The notes below the pieces were generated by a model. That model was not told the DNA's origin, did no database searches, and saw only the letters and a program-made list of their open reading frames with translations. Below, piece by piece: positions 10,772-20,213 of a DNA stretch of 22,719 nucleotides. This DNA comes from Phytophthora quininea (taxonomy: Eukaryota; Oomycota; Peronosporomycetes; Peronosporales; Peronosporaceae). Location: the NCBI GenBank assembly GCA_011947345.1, contig JAAVTG010000478.1, positions 1 to 22,719 of the forward strand, in the 5' to 3' direction. A program made the position numbers and the translations under genes. The first letter of the stretch is position 1. Each line of letters starts with the position of its first letter.

Positions 10772-10801
10772 TGATCGGATCGGATCGGATCGGATCCGAT
10801 T
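10772..10801. repeat. GATCGG tandem repeat upstream of the hAT gene
   Basis: Four to five units of GATCG(G) end in the palindrome GGATCC. The cluster lies about 115 bp upstream of the transposase start codon and matches the subterminal repeats at 6463-6505 and 13828-13865. Just before it, tgaagcccgagtctg reads in reverse as cagactcgggcttca, weakly like the 13-bp ends. It could be another element end or a transposase-binding region in the promoter. Confidence 0.6.
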
Positions 10802-10949
10802 GGATGCGCCGTATTTCATCTCGTCGCTGGGCTCCGTTAAACGTATGAAAGGCCAAACGACAGACAACTCGCTGACGCCGATCAAAAGTGTGCTCTGCTT
10901 CCTCCTTTCACCACCAATAACGTCGTATCAGCGGCCAGTAGACGTCACC

Positions 10950-13680
10950 GCACCACGAATGTTACGATTCCATCTCTCAAACCACCTTACGACTGCACAA
11001 GCCGTACCACCAGCGCTGCCGGTCACCTTTCCAGACGCCGCGCACGTTCACGTTGCCGCACCCACACTCTCTAGTGCTGCCACCGGCCTATGTCCACTAC
11101 CCCGCCGCCGGCACTTCGACGGACACCACTCACCAGGCTCACCACGCCATCCGGGCCGGATGACACAGACACGGAGCCTCCGCGTGCAGTCGCGTGTGCA
11201 CCGACACAGAGCCACCGCTGTCTGCAGCCACGGGTCCAGTCCTGCCGGCGGACCCTTCTCCACTCGTCAGAGATAGCGAAGCCCAGTCGCCAGCCGAGCT
11301 CAAACCAGCAGCCACCGTCACGGTGCCGCCCGTTGCACTAGCACCTCCACTCAAACCGGTCACACCGCCGGACCCAGACGCGCCGGAGCTGCTGCCTCCA
11401 GACACGCTCACAGACCCGCCAGAGTCGCCAGCGTCGCCACCGCCGACGCGCAACGGTCCACTGGGTCCTCTCATCGATGAGCCAGACGTGATCGAGACCA
11501 AGCCAGACGAACCGTCATCCGTCGGACCGCTCGACAGCGACACGGACCCACTGACGGCGCTGCCTGTGCCGGCGTGAGAACGCACTACCACCGTGCCGCT
11601 CTCGGTCGATACGCCCTCGCCGCTGACGATCGTCACATTGCCACCGGTCGACGCGTTGGACGCGCCGCCAACCACAGAAATGCCAGAGCCTTCTCCGCTT
11701 CCAGACGAACCCCTGGATACGTCGATGGACCCAGCACGAGTCTCGCCGGACCCGCTCGCGATTCCGACAGACCCACTCGAGACACTACTAGCACTCGTGC
11801 TCACAGCGACATCGCCACTCGATCCACCCGACACCACGCCGGTCGACACGATCACGTTGCCACTAGTCGAGGCGCCGACGCCGCTGGTCACAGACACAGA
11901 CCCACCGGCACTCGCATCAGACGACCCGGCCTCAACCGACACATCGCCTCCGTCGCCTAGCGCGTTCGGAGACCCCACGATCTTCACTTTCTGTGCAGGA
12001 GACGAGCTCCTCACAGCGCCGCCGCGCAGCTCCACATCGCTGCCAACCGCGACGCTGTCGCCTTGGATGATGCGCAGGCCACCGCCGGAGCCGCTACGGA
12101 CGGCCACACTGCTTCCGGCAACACCACTCCCGGAAGCACCACTAGCGATTGTCACGTCACCTCCGGAGCCGTCCGTCGACGACCCGCCAGACACACTGAC
12201 CGAGCCTCCCAAGCCGCTTGACTAAGATAATCCGCCGCTCACCTTAACGGAGCCGGCATCTCCCGTCAACGTGTTGCCACCGGCCACTGTGATGGTGCCT
12301 CCATCCCCAGCACCACCACTAGACCCGCCGACCACATCCAGCGCGCCGCCGTTCGAGCTGGCGCTAGACCCGCTCGCCACACTCACAGCGCCGGACGCGC
12401 CAGCCACAGTTTCCCCAGACACCAACGACACCGCGCCAGAAACCGACGCGCCACTCGATGCAGCGCTACCAACAGACACAGCGCCGCTCGAGACGCCGCC
12501 GCTCGAGACGCCGCCGCTCACCACGGACACGACACCTCCCGTCGACGAGCTGCTAGAGCCTCCCGACACCGACACGTTGCCGGCCGTTCCGCCTGCAGAG
12601 CCAGACGCCACAGACACATTTCCACTGAAGCTCGACGAAGAAGGCCCCGACGACACACTCACGTCGCCCGAAGCCGCGTCCGCGGACTCACCGCTACTGA
12701 CCGACACGGCGCCGCTCGGACTATCCCCGTCAAACTCACACCGGTCGCAACACGCACGGAACCACTTCCGAGCAAACCGGCGCTAGAAGAGATAGCCACA
12801 CGGCCGCCCACACCAGCGCCACTCATGCCGCCGTCGAGAGAAACACCTCCCCGATGGTCGGGCCAGACGAACCCACGCCGCCAGACAGAGAGACGCCGCC
12901 AGCTTCGCCCGAGGATCCACTCAAAGGCCCGCCGCGCACGTTCCGTTGCCGCCACCCACACTCTCTAGTGCTGCCACCGGCAGCTATGTCCACTACCCCG
13001 CCGCCAGCACTGCGACGAACACCACTCACCAGGCTCACCACGCCATCCGGGCCGGATGACATGAAGCCTCCGCGTGCATTCGCGCGGCCGGTTGAGCCGC
13101 CGCGGATGCACGATGTCGAAAGACCGCTCGCGACGAGTATGTCGCCGCTTGAAGCGCTGGAGCTGTCCCCAGACACCACCGACAGTGTCCCTGACGCGCC
13201 GTACACCGCGCTGCCCTTGCAAACACTGATGTTGCCACTAGCGCCTGACCTTGCCGCAGCCCCGCTCCCAATATCGATAAAACCACTGGCAGCGTCTGCG
13301 GCACTCGAGCCACTCTGCAACGTCACAGAGCCGCCCACAGAATCACCGCCACTGTGGCCACCATGCACCGACACAGAGCCGCCGCTGTCTGCAGCGCTGG
13401 AGCCGCCGACCACAGCCACGGACCCAGACGTGCTGCTTGCAGAGCCACCGCTTCCCATCGTCACACTGCCAGACGCGCCGTTGACCGACGCACCAGGCTA
13501 ATTCGCATCCGCAGCAGACGTGCCCGCGCGACGCTAGCGTCACACCAGACTCCACATCACCCGCGTTCGGGCCACCTGAAGTGCCTCCCCCTCTCACTCG
13601 AGCGACGCTTGCTGCCGGGTCCATCGACACTGCCTGCCCAGTGGGCAGAAACTTTGTCGAAGGTCCGAGTCAGATGACTA
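10950..13680 (-). CDS. Gly/Ser/Val-rich protein with ~15-residue repeats (frame-broken, ends unclear)
   Basis: The minus strand encodes a long low-complexity protein of units of about 15 residues with pattern G-x-V-x-V-x-S-G-x(7), for example GGSVSVTSGVGASTS, GDVAVSTSASSVSS, GSVSLSSGPTDDGSS and GAVSVASGSSASSNG. The main open stretches are 13464-12823, 12707-12222 and 12212-11139, with linking repeats in another frame at 12961-12720. Regular alternating small and valine residues suggest a stacked beta structure or a secreted surface protein; I know of no function. The opposite strand is also largely open and Pro/Thr-rich, which I take to be a by-product of repetitive GC-rich codons. No signal peptide or convincing start codon is visible near 13630, and several frameshifts remain, so it may be a broken gene. 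It lies between the hAT gene and the right inverted end. Confidence 0.55.
11037..11194. repeat. Duplicated ~155-bp segment, copy A
   Basis: Nearly identical to 12930-13084, including ctctctagtgctgccaccgg and ccactcaccaggctcaccac. It differs by small indels (ggcctatg here, ggcagctatg in copy B) that change the minus-strand frame, so copy A ends early in a stop where copy B reads on. Confidence 0.85.
12930..13084. repeat. Duplicated ~155-bp segment, copy B
   Basis: The partner of 11037-11194. A second short match (tgcaccgacacagagcc) follows copy A directly at 11197-11229, but lies about 280 bp away from copy B at 13364-13396. Copy A therefore looks like a longer duplicate with an internal deletion. 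Confidence 0.85.
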
Positions 13681-13809
13681 GAACCTTTTGTTTTGAATGC
13701 GGAAGCTCGTTTAAAATTATATTAGAAATAGAAGGATGAACTCGCTGTCGTTGTAGTTCACACCTGTTATCCTTCGTATTCAAATGCAACACTGGATCTG
13801 TTTCTGCAG

Positions 13810-13956
13810 GATCAGTTAGATTTTTATATCGAGTCGATCCGATCGAATCGGATCCGATCGGATTCAATCGATAAAAATCGATAATCGGTATGGACCAATC
13901 GAATCGGTCAGAAGGTACAGATCGATCAATCCGATCTGGTCGATTACCCAACTCTA
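13810..13956 (-). repeat. Right inverted-repeat end with GATCCG subterminal repeats
   Basis: It ends TTACCCAACTCTA, the inverse of the left end at 6370-6382, and has GATCCGATCGAATCGGATCC-type units inward (13828-13865) and degenerate ATCGAT units up to the end. The outer 8 bp (13957-13964, catacatc) differ from the left flank. Confidence 0.6.
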
Positions 13957-14050
13957 CATACATCGCAGACTTGATATTGAAGAATGAGGATACAGGGTTA
14001 CCACGGTCGACTAAAAATGTGGGTGCAAATCAGAAAAAATGTACCTGTTC

Positions 14051-14380
14051 TTATTTTAGAAGAGCACGGAGCTGCATCGACCTCAACGGCGCTTCTAGCT
14101 GCGCTACGTCCTGGTCTCGCAGAACGGCGTGCTTGTAGACGCCAAGCGGCGTGGCGAGGTTCGTGCAGCCGAACAGCGTCTGGCTGGCGTTGGGGATGAT
14201 CTTATCCGCGTGCACGACGGTGCTAAAAGTAGCATATAAGAAAGGTGTTAGAATCTGTAAGAAGAGGTTGAACGACGTCGTTCTGTACCTCTGCGTGGTG
14301 ATGATGGAGGTGGTTGCTTCGCTGGCGCTCAGCGTCGTCCACAGTCGTAGCATACGGGCTCGCGCTTCTTCTCGGTCCAT
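14051..14380 (-). CDS. Small protein, possible Gemin7-like Sm-fold protein (2 exons)
   Basis: Exons 14380-14289 and 14222-14051 (264 nt, 87 residues plus stop) are separated by a 66-bp GT-AG intron. The intron is also open in frame, so an unspliced 109-residue reading exists, but the splice sites (gtacag, cttttag) and oomycete-typical length favour splicing. The N-terminus is helical and basic (MDREEARARMLRLW). The C-terminal half has the pattern F-G-C-x-N-L-x-T-P-L-G-V-Y-x-x-A-V-L-R-x-x-D-V, recalling the last strands of Gemin7, a subunit of the SMN complex that assembles snRNPs (family Gemin7: L-x-T-P-x-G-V-x-x-x-A-L-L-R-x-x-D-I). The match is short and made by eye, so the call is tentative. 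The neighbouring App1-like gene lies head-to-tail, about 70 bp away. Confidence 0.45.
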   Translation of the reverse strand: MDREEARARMLRLWTTLSASEATTSIITTQRYRTTSFNLFLQILTPFLYATFSTVVHADKIIPNASQTLFGCTNLATPLGVYKHAVLRDQDVAQLEAPLRSMQLRALLK

Positions 14381-14395
14381 TTTGACGCAACGTTT

Positions 14396-14406
14396 AGAAT
14401 AAATGA
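14396..14406 (-). promoter_or_regulatory. Possible initiator element of the Gemin7-like gene
   Basis: The minus strand reads TCATTTATTCT 16-26 bp upstream of the start codon, similar to the oomycete initiator core TCATTYY. The element is short and could occur by chance. Confidence 0.25.
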
Positions 14407-14450
14407 CAAATTGATTGGACGCAAGAAATTCTATCCATGAAGCTTTGGGT

Positions 14451-16076
14451 CTAGGGCTCGTTGGCGTGTAGTTGGATGTCGATGAGGTTCAGGTCGTCCT
14501 GTAGCTCAAGACGACGTTCTTTCTTGCTGACTTCGGCGTCGGGTCCTAGGAACAGGATTTTGTCGAGCTCCTTCTCGGAGGCGGCAGCGACGGCAAGAAC
14601 GTCGTCTCCCGAGATCAAACCTTTGCGGTGCGCTGCGAGAGCTGCGCCGGCGTAGGTCCCGAAGAACTCGACGCCCTCTCTGCAAGAAATAATAGCAATG
14701 TTAGTGACGAAGACACCTCAACACAGCAATATAAAATACTTACGCAGCGTAGGCTCGCTTGCGTCCACCGTCTCCAGTTCTGGCGAAAATCGGGTTTATG
14801 TTGTGGATAAAGGTGGCTAGCACTTGCTCCGGGCAGCTCTTCAGCAGCCTTGACGCCAGCAATGCGTCGCCCTGACCCGAATCACCGAAGAAAACAAACT
14901 TGAACTCGGGGAATAGCGACGCATAGCGACTGAAGTTGTCCAGCTTGAGATTGGCGATTTTCTCGTTGCTCACGAGTCCTTTCACCGACCCATTCAGCAC
15001 CGTCACGTTTGGCACCCCCAAGCTCTTGAGATGCTGCAGCGTCAGATAGCGCCCAACACTCAGCCATCCACGTGGTCTCGCTGTGAGGAATGTGATCGAC
15101 GGTCGCACACTGTCACTCTTCCCGTCTTGAACCAGCCCACATGAGAGTCGGGCGTACAGCTCCGAGACGCCTGGGTACGGGATGTGAAGCGGGTAGCGTC
15201 GATCGATCCAACCGGGAAACAGCGTGTCGTCAATGTCGCTAACCACTTTCACCAAGTTTGGCTGCGTCTCCTTGACCTTGAGGCTTTCGACTGCGATGTG
15301 CTGCATCATCGAGACGATTTCCGTGACGTTCTTGTTGCCGTAAATGAGGTGAATGAGGTCTCCAGAGTGGAAAGGCGGCTCTTCCGGCGCATTGTGGTGC
15401 AGCACAGCGATCTTCCCCGGTGCACCGCTTTCTTCAAAGTGAATATGGCCTGTGGTGTCGATGAAGGCTTCTTCGTCCGAGTGGATCATTTCTTTTAGAA
15501 CAGACAGCTCCAATCCGTAGGTGCCGCAAACCACATTCTTCGCAGCAGTGTGCAGCATGGCCTTGTCTCGGATAAGCGGCGACAGCAAGCAGTGCTGGAT
15601 GGCGCGGATGACCAACGAGCGGTTGGCAATGGTGATCTCCTCGAGTCGCTGCCTGGTGAGAACGTCCAGCACCTTGGCGCGCTCCCTGGGCGAGCACGAG
15701 TGCAGCATGAAGCCCACCATCGTCCTGCAGAACTGACTCGAGACCTCGGGCGATGTGGCTCCCAAGATGCCATTCAAACTGGCCGACGACGCCGCAGCGA
15801 GCACGTTGTGACAGGCCAATGGGTCGTCCACCTGTCGGTTGCGCGGCTTGAGATGCACCTCCTTCTGCTTCTCGTCGCTGAACACGATGGCCGTGTCGCC
15901 GTCTTTCAGCGTCTTGTAGCGCCATGCAGTGCGTTGCTTAATCCCCTTCCACTTCTGTTGCAGGCCGTCGGCTGCCAGCGCCCACGTCGAGGCCTCTCGA
16001 TGCTACAATTTATCGAACTTGTTAGCCATTTACCAAGTCTACAGCGCATTTAACCACGTACCATTGCCAGACGCAT
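14451..16076 (-). CDS. App1-like phosphatidate phosphatase domain protein (3 exons)
   Basis: Exons 16076-16062, 16002-14744 and 14679-14451 sum to 1,503 nt (500 residues plus stop), with introns of 59 and 64 bp. The C-terminal half is the App1/DUF2183 catalytic domain: VVSDIDDTLFPGW carries the haloacid-dehalogenase DxDxT motif, then PYPGVSELYARL, ITFLTARPRGWLS, TVLNGSVKGLVSNEKIA and FVFFGDSGQGDALLASRLL. Yeast App1 dephosphorylates phosphatidate to diacylglycerol in actin-patch endocytosis; that activity is expected here from the intact motif, while the location is unknown. The N-terminal half (from ASTWALAADGLQQKW) has no domain I recognise, and no membrane segment is seen. Exon 1 encodes only five residues; the same frame is open upstream to a TAG at about 16213, so a different first exon is possible. 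Confidence 0.82.
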
Positions 16077-16270
16077 ATCTAGATGCGATGGTGCTATTGC
16101 TGCAGGGTGCAGACTGCAAGAGAGGCCGTAGAACGCCGTGTAGACGCCTGGAGTCGCCGTCGGAATCGCATGGCAGTGGGCATTACGCAGTCGATTGTGC
16201 TGAAATGACCGCTACAAATTATTGCGAACAAAAGGCAACATGGCATCTGGTTTCGTGCTACATTTTTACG

Positions 16271-17804
16271 CTAGGTCTCGCTCGGACAAAGAAACTCGAA
16301 CTCGGCCATGATGGGCACGTGGTCGCTGCCGAAGACAGAGTTGGGGATACCGTTGTAGTTGCCATGCAAGCCCGACGGCAGACGACCCGCACGGTTCAAG
16401 CTGTCGGCCATGGCCAACCGGTTGAACCAGTTCCCCGGCCCTTCCTCGGCTCGCAGCTCGCTCTCTGACGGGATCTCCAGCACTCGCGAAGGCACCAGGT
16501 TATGTCTGGAGTACCAGATATAGTCGATCGTCCAGCACCGTCGAAAGTTCACTGTCGTGTGCGGTGGTTCGCCCTTCTTGCCTTCTTCCACCTTGAGCGC
16601 TTGAAGCGTCTCGTCGGAGTGTTCCAACGCACTCGCAAGTGCGTTCTGCTTGTAGTTACCGAACGCACTTCGAAATACCTCGTTCACACCTTCCAGGTTC
16701 GGCTTTTGCATGAATGAGTTCTCCATGTACTCGTAGATCGGCGACTCTGGCGAGTTATTGAAGTCTCCGCAGAGGACGATGGGCAATGTGTTCGGACCCG
16801 TCGCCGTACCGGGTAAGTCGCGCTCGTACTTGTCCTTGACATCGCTGCTCATTCGGATCATCTCTTCTTCCAGCTCAAAGAGCTCGGCCATTTGGTGGTC
16901 TACCTTCCTGCAGTCGTCCAAAACAAATGAGTTAGCAACAAAAATTGAACTGACAAAAGCGTTGCTGACGTACTTGGCATTCCACCACAGATGTGTACAG
17001 CCAACGAGCACGAACTGTGCAAAGTGACGCATCTTTAGCAGCGCCAAGACAGCCACGCGGTCGTGCGGGTCGTGGAAATTCACAGCCTCAAACTCCTTTA
17101 GCTCGAACTTGTCCTTCCTAGCAATTTGCACAGCAAATATCGTCAATAAAATCGCCACCTTACTGGATTATACCATCTCCGTACTTGTAGAAAATCCCGC
17201 AGCCATCGTGCTTCTTCTCGCCAGACCAGTTCGATACGTGGATGGACGGCCGCTTCACGTAGACGCTCTCGTATCCGCGGTCCAGCAGCTCCGGTTTAAA
17301 GAACCTGCACAAAGCACCACGTTTAAACCGCTTCTTTCATCGTAACACTTCGATTGGCACGTACGTCCAGTAGTCGCTGAGTTCCTCGAGACACAGCACG
17401 TCGGCGTCCAGCGCCTCCAGCTGCCGCAACAGCGCCAGCTTGCGGTTCTCCCAGTTGAGACTGGACTCCAGCACGTACGGGAAGTGGTTGCGCGTGGCGA
17501 GGTTGCTGGCCAGGATGTTGAGCTGCACCACTGTGATCTTCTGTCTGGACAATCGGCGCGCGTCGGTTTGGCCCAACTCTTCCACGCAGGGCAGCAGTCT
17601 GGCTCGGGTCGCTGACGAGCTCAGACCGCGCTGTGAGCGACACGACGCGTGCGTCATGCGGCGCAACGCGCGCCATAGCCTCGGGTTCTGTCTGGAGAGC
17701 GATACGGAGGCCAGCACCGCTACTCCCATGCCCAGACACACCGCCGCCGGGCGGCCATGCAGCAGCGCCACACTCATCGGGGAGGTCTGAGAATGCGTAT
17801 GCAT
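16271..17804 (-). CDS. Endonuclease/exonuclease/phosphatase protein, CCR4/nocturnin/Angel type (4 exons)
   Basis: Exons 17804-17365, 17304-17185, 17117-16974 and 16907-16271 sum to exactly 447 codons (446 residues). Introns are 60, 67 and 66 bp with GT-AG ends, and joins restore family motifs (DYWT|FFKPELL, GIFYK|KDKFEL, WWNAK|KVDHQMA). EEP active-site motifs are VVQLNILA, CLEELSDYW (metal-binding Glu), KRPSIH, CTHLWWN, LCGDFNNSP and GSDHVPIMAEF (catalytic Asp-His). The spacing resembles CCR4-family poly(A) deadenylases and nocturnin, so it likely degrades poly(A) tails or a related phosphoester. Residues ~10-35 are hydrophobic (PAAVCLGMGVAVLASVSL) and followed by arginines, suggesting a membrane anchor or mitochondrial presequence, as reported for some nocturnin forms. 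Reading frames are undisturbed. Confidence 0.9.
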
Positions 17805-18157
17805 CGACTGAAAAAGAGTCGGTATTTGTGTACACCACGTAATTAGTGATTTGTATTGTACTATTTAGAGAGGTTTTAACGGTCGCGAAAGATGGTTTTA
17901 AGTCTCACACAAGATCAGGACACGATTGCTTTGTTGACTGTAATCTTAACATAGGTACACGAATTAGCATGTATCATGTAGATAATTACGTCCGCAGTGA
18001 GATGACTGGCAGCGGTGCTGTTTGCCGACGTCTGTCGTCACCGGTCATTTGGATTCAGGTTACCGACAGTCCAAAGCAACTGGTGCGTTCGGCCTTGTCT
18101 TGTGTGCTGCTTCCCTGTTGCTGACCCTTTCGTGCCTGCTGCAGCCCTCTATCCACC
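17805..18157. other. Shared upstream region of the EEP nuclease and RPS20 genes
   Basis: The two genes diverge from this 353-bp region, which must hold both promoters. The RPS20 side is pyrimidine-rich just before the start codon (ctgctgcagccctctatccacc). A ggattcag/gttaccg donor-like site at about 18051-18064 and ctgctgcag at 18136-18144 could bound a 5'-untranslated intron, common in ribosomal protein genes, but this is not proven. Confidence 0.4.
18043..18057 (+). promoter_or_regulatory. Possible oomycete initiator of RPS20
   Basis: ggTCATTTGGATTCA resembles the oomycete TCATTYY initiator followed by an AWTT-type flanking element. It lies about 110 bp upstream of the start codon, which fits only if the leader is long or spliced. 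Confidence 0.3.
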
Positions 18158-18520
18158 ATGTCCCTTGTGAACAAGCCGAAGACCGTCGAGGCGGAGGAGA
18201 CCCGCATCCACCGCATTCGCATCACGCTCTCGAGCCGCAACGTCAAGAACCTGGAGAAGGTGTGCGCTGACCTCAAGCGCGGCGCCGTCGACAAGAACCT
18301 GAAGGTGGCCGGCCCCGTGCGTCTCCCCACTAAGATCCTGCGTCTCACCACGCGCAAGTCGCCCTGTGGTGAGGGTACCAACACGTGGGACCGCTTCGAA
18401 ATGCGCATCCACAAGCGTATCATCGACTTGCACGCGCCTTCGGACATCGTCAAGCAGATCACGTCGATCTCCATCGAGCCCGGTGTCGAGGTCGAGGTGA
18501 CCATCGCCGACTCGGCCTAA
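18158..18520 (+). CDS. RPS20: 40S ribosomal protein S20 (uS10)
   Basis: A complete 120-residue uS10-family protein of the 40S head near the decoding region. It starts [20 protein letters not shown], a charged N-terminal extension typical of eukaryotes, and contains the uS10 core [73 protein letters not shown] and the end [11 protein letters not shown]. Length and motifs agree with animal, plant and yeast S20. The start has a clean context (ccaccATGT) and codons are strongly GC-ending, as expected of a highly expressed gene. The coding region has no intron and no frame damage. Confidence 0.97.
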   Translation: MSLVNKPKTVEAEETRIHRIRITLSSRNVKNLEKVCADLKRGAVDKNLKVAGPVRLPTKILRLTTRKSPCGEGTNTWDRFEMRIHKRIIDLHAPSDIVKQITSISIEPGVEVEVTIADSA

Positions 18521-18817
18521 GCGCAACGTGTCGACGTAGGGACGAGTTGACTCTCCCACCGCCACTTCTCCAGCGACTGCTGCCAAAGAGCGTGATGGGG
18601 GACGAATTGTACTAAACGCCTTCGTGGCGGCAATATAATTCCAACCCCCCGTCTTTGTGGGACATCCAAACCATAGGCTTTCGACTGCTACATGCTTTGG
18701 TGTTTTACAGGTGCAATAGAGGGAACGGAACACGAGGAAACTATGTCGAGAAGCAGAGAAACTTGTTCGATGGTATTGGTGTTAAAGGAATCACACGACG
18801 CCATTGCACCATGAGTA
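18521..18817. other. Convergent intergenic region
   Basis: Lies between the RPS20 stop and the stop of the minus-strand hydrolase, so both 3' untranslated regions end here. The open frames inside it have no recognisable content. Confidence 0.4.
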
Positions 18818-20164
18818 TCAGAGGCTCACTTCCGGTTCGGGTTCTTTGAAGATAATACCGGCAGCGAGTTTCGCGGCAAACTCACAACCATGACGAATCC
18901 CTTCCTTGGCAGCGGGACTGACATCGGTGGGCAGCATGACAACGTCGTGAGGCATGTTCTCCAAGAAGTCCACCTCCCAGTTGGTCACTCCTTGCTCCTG
19001 GCCTTAGCGATGATTCGCTTGCCTTGCTCGTAGAAGCGCTCGAGGTGCCGTACTGCACGAACATCGGCGGTAAGTTGCGCAGGTCGCGGTTGATAGGCGA
19101 CACCAGCAGCCGCTCCTTCGGGTCGGTCACGTTGGCCAGATACGTCTGATGCACTGCATCGACGAAAGCACTCGGCATGATGCAGTCCGGGGTCTTTTCG
19201 TCGCCTCCTTTCTCCTCAAAGTCAACGCTGGGCGAGTACAACATGCACCCCAGTGGCAGCAGCCCCGGTGTCGAGTCACGGAGACGCATGCAGTTGACAA
19301 GCGACATCTTGGCGCCAGCACTGTCGCCGCTGAATAGAACGTGGTCCGGAGCGATGTTCTCGTTCTTCAAAACGCACTGGTACATGGCAAGACAATCGTC
19401 GTCAGGCGTCGGGTATGGGTTCTCGGGGCTCTTGCGGTAGTTCGACAGTAGCACGTCGACTGCAACATCAAGTTGGTACATGCTCTTGAGAGTCTGCTGC
19501 AGCATCGTGTGCGTCTGGTTGGCGAGTTCCACGTCCTGAAGCGGGTCCGACATGGCGAAGCCACCGCCATGGTAGTGAATGACCACAACACGGCGCTGCT
19601 TCTTCTCCGGGTCTCGCAGCCACATGTGATCCATGCCGTTCGCGTGGATCTTCTCCGGACGCGTGTTATGCTTTCGGCAGTTCGACTTGAGGATCATCTT
19701 GCCGTGCATCGCGAACGGCTCGCGCAGCAGGTGCGCATTCTCGAAAGCAATAATCTCGCCGTACTCCTCGAACATGAATCGCATCATCTTGCACGTGATC
19801 TCGAATGTCAGCGTCCACTGCGGGTATAGCGGACGGAAGCCTCGCAGCATGAACTTCACCGTCGTTGAGAGGATGTTCACTTCCAAGCGAAGAGCGACGA
19901 CTGGGATCATGAAGACCGTGCGGACCAGCGACCGAGCCATAAAGTAAAGTGACAGGAAAACCAGCACGAAGATGACGGCTAGAGCAATGCCGAAGCCTTC
20001 AGCCACAGCTGCGATGCCGAACTCGATCACCAAGAAGGCAATCGCAAGAGCCAAAACGACCGCCGTGAAGGTCGACTTGAGCACGTGAGCGCAGGAATTT
20101 TTCGCGTCTCGGACTTGTCGTCGATTGCCACAGAGATCGTGCCGTACGACGTGGGCGGCTCCAT
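18818..20164 (-). CDS. Membrane-anchored alpha/beta hydrolase, hormone-sensitive-lipase type
   Basis: A protein of about 450 residues starting MEPPTSYGTISVAIDDK. Two hydrophobic segments follow (about residues 30-50, AVVLALAIAFLVIEFG; and 55-80, IALAVIFVLVFLSLYFMA). The hydrolase domain carries the HSL-family oxyanion motif HYHGGGFAMSDP (~residue 200), the nucleophile elbow SGDSAGAKMSLVN (~280), LPPMFVQYG and a likely catalytic His in ENMPHDVVM (~405). Such enzymes hydrolyse short-chain esters or acylglycerols, or deacetylate lipids; the substrate is unknown. Three single-base frameshifts (A run at 20098-20102, and near 19044 and 18990) are each repaired by one base and let the frame reach TGA at 18820-18818. 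An alternative start upstream in frame (20359) exists, but the initiator element at 20198-20213 favours 20164. Confidence 0.85.
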
Positions 20165-20197
20165 GTTGATATCGCAGCAGCAAAGTCTTGACCCGGT

Positions 20198-20213
20198 AGA
20201 ACGAGGAATGAGC
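20198..20213 (-). promoter_or_regulatory. Oomycete-type initiator/flanking promoter region of the hydrolase
   Basis: The minus strand reads GCTCATTCCTCGTTCT, close to the oomycete core promoter consensus GCTCATTYYNCAWTTT (initiator plus flanking promoter region). Transcription starting here would give a leader of about 45 bases before the chosen start codon, a usual length in oomycetes. Confidence 0.55.

Larger units (their letters stand above)
6370..13956. mobile_element. Possible composite hAT-like element or nest of elements
   Basis: A 7.6-kb block lies between inverted TAGAGTTGGGTAA ends and contains a hAT transposase gene, an eEF3 fragment and a repeat-protein region. If the ends belong to one element, the eEF3 piece would be captured host sequence. 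Against this, no 8-bp target duplication is visible at the ends and a third GATCGG cluster sits inside at 10772-10801, so several overlapping or decayed elements are equally possible. Confidence 0.4.

Noticed and set aside
11194..13501. Long plus-strand Pro/Thr-rich open frames (11194-11577, 11593-12225, 12271-12786, 12854-13501)
   Set aside because: They are the complement of the minus-strand GSVSVSSG repeats; the minus strand is open for longer and shows a regular protein-level period, so the plus frames are taken as shadows.
6362..13964. Target-site duplication around the 13-bp inverted ends
   Set aside because: The outer 8 bases are ctagtgac and catacatc and do not match, also not with small shifts.
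15434..15925. 163-codon minus-strand open frame overlapping the App1-like gene
   Set aside because: Arg/Gln-rich with no domain and in the wrong frame relative to the conserved catalytic domain; a GC-rich shadow.
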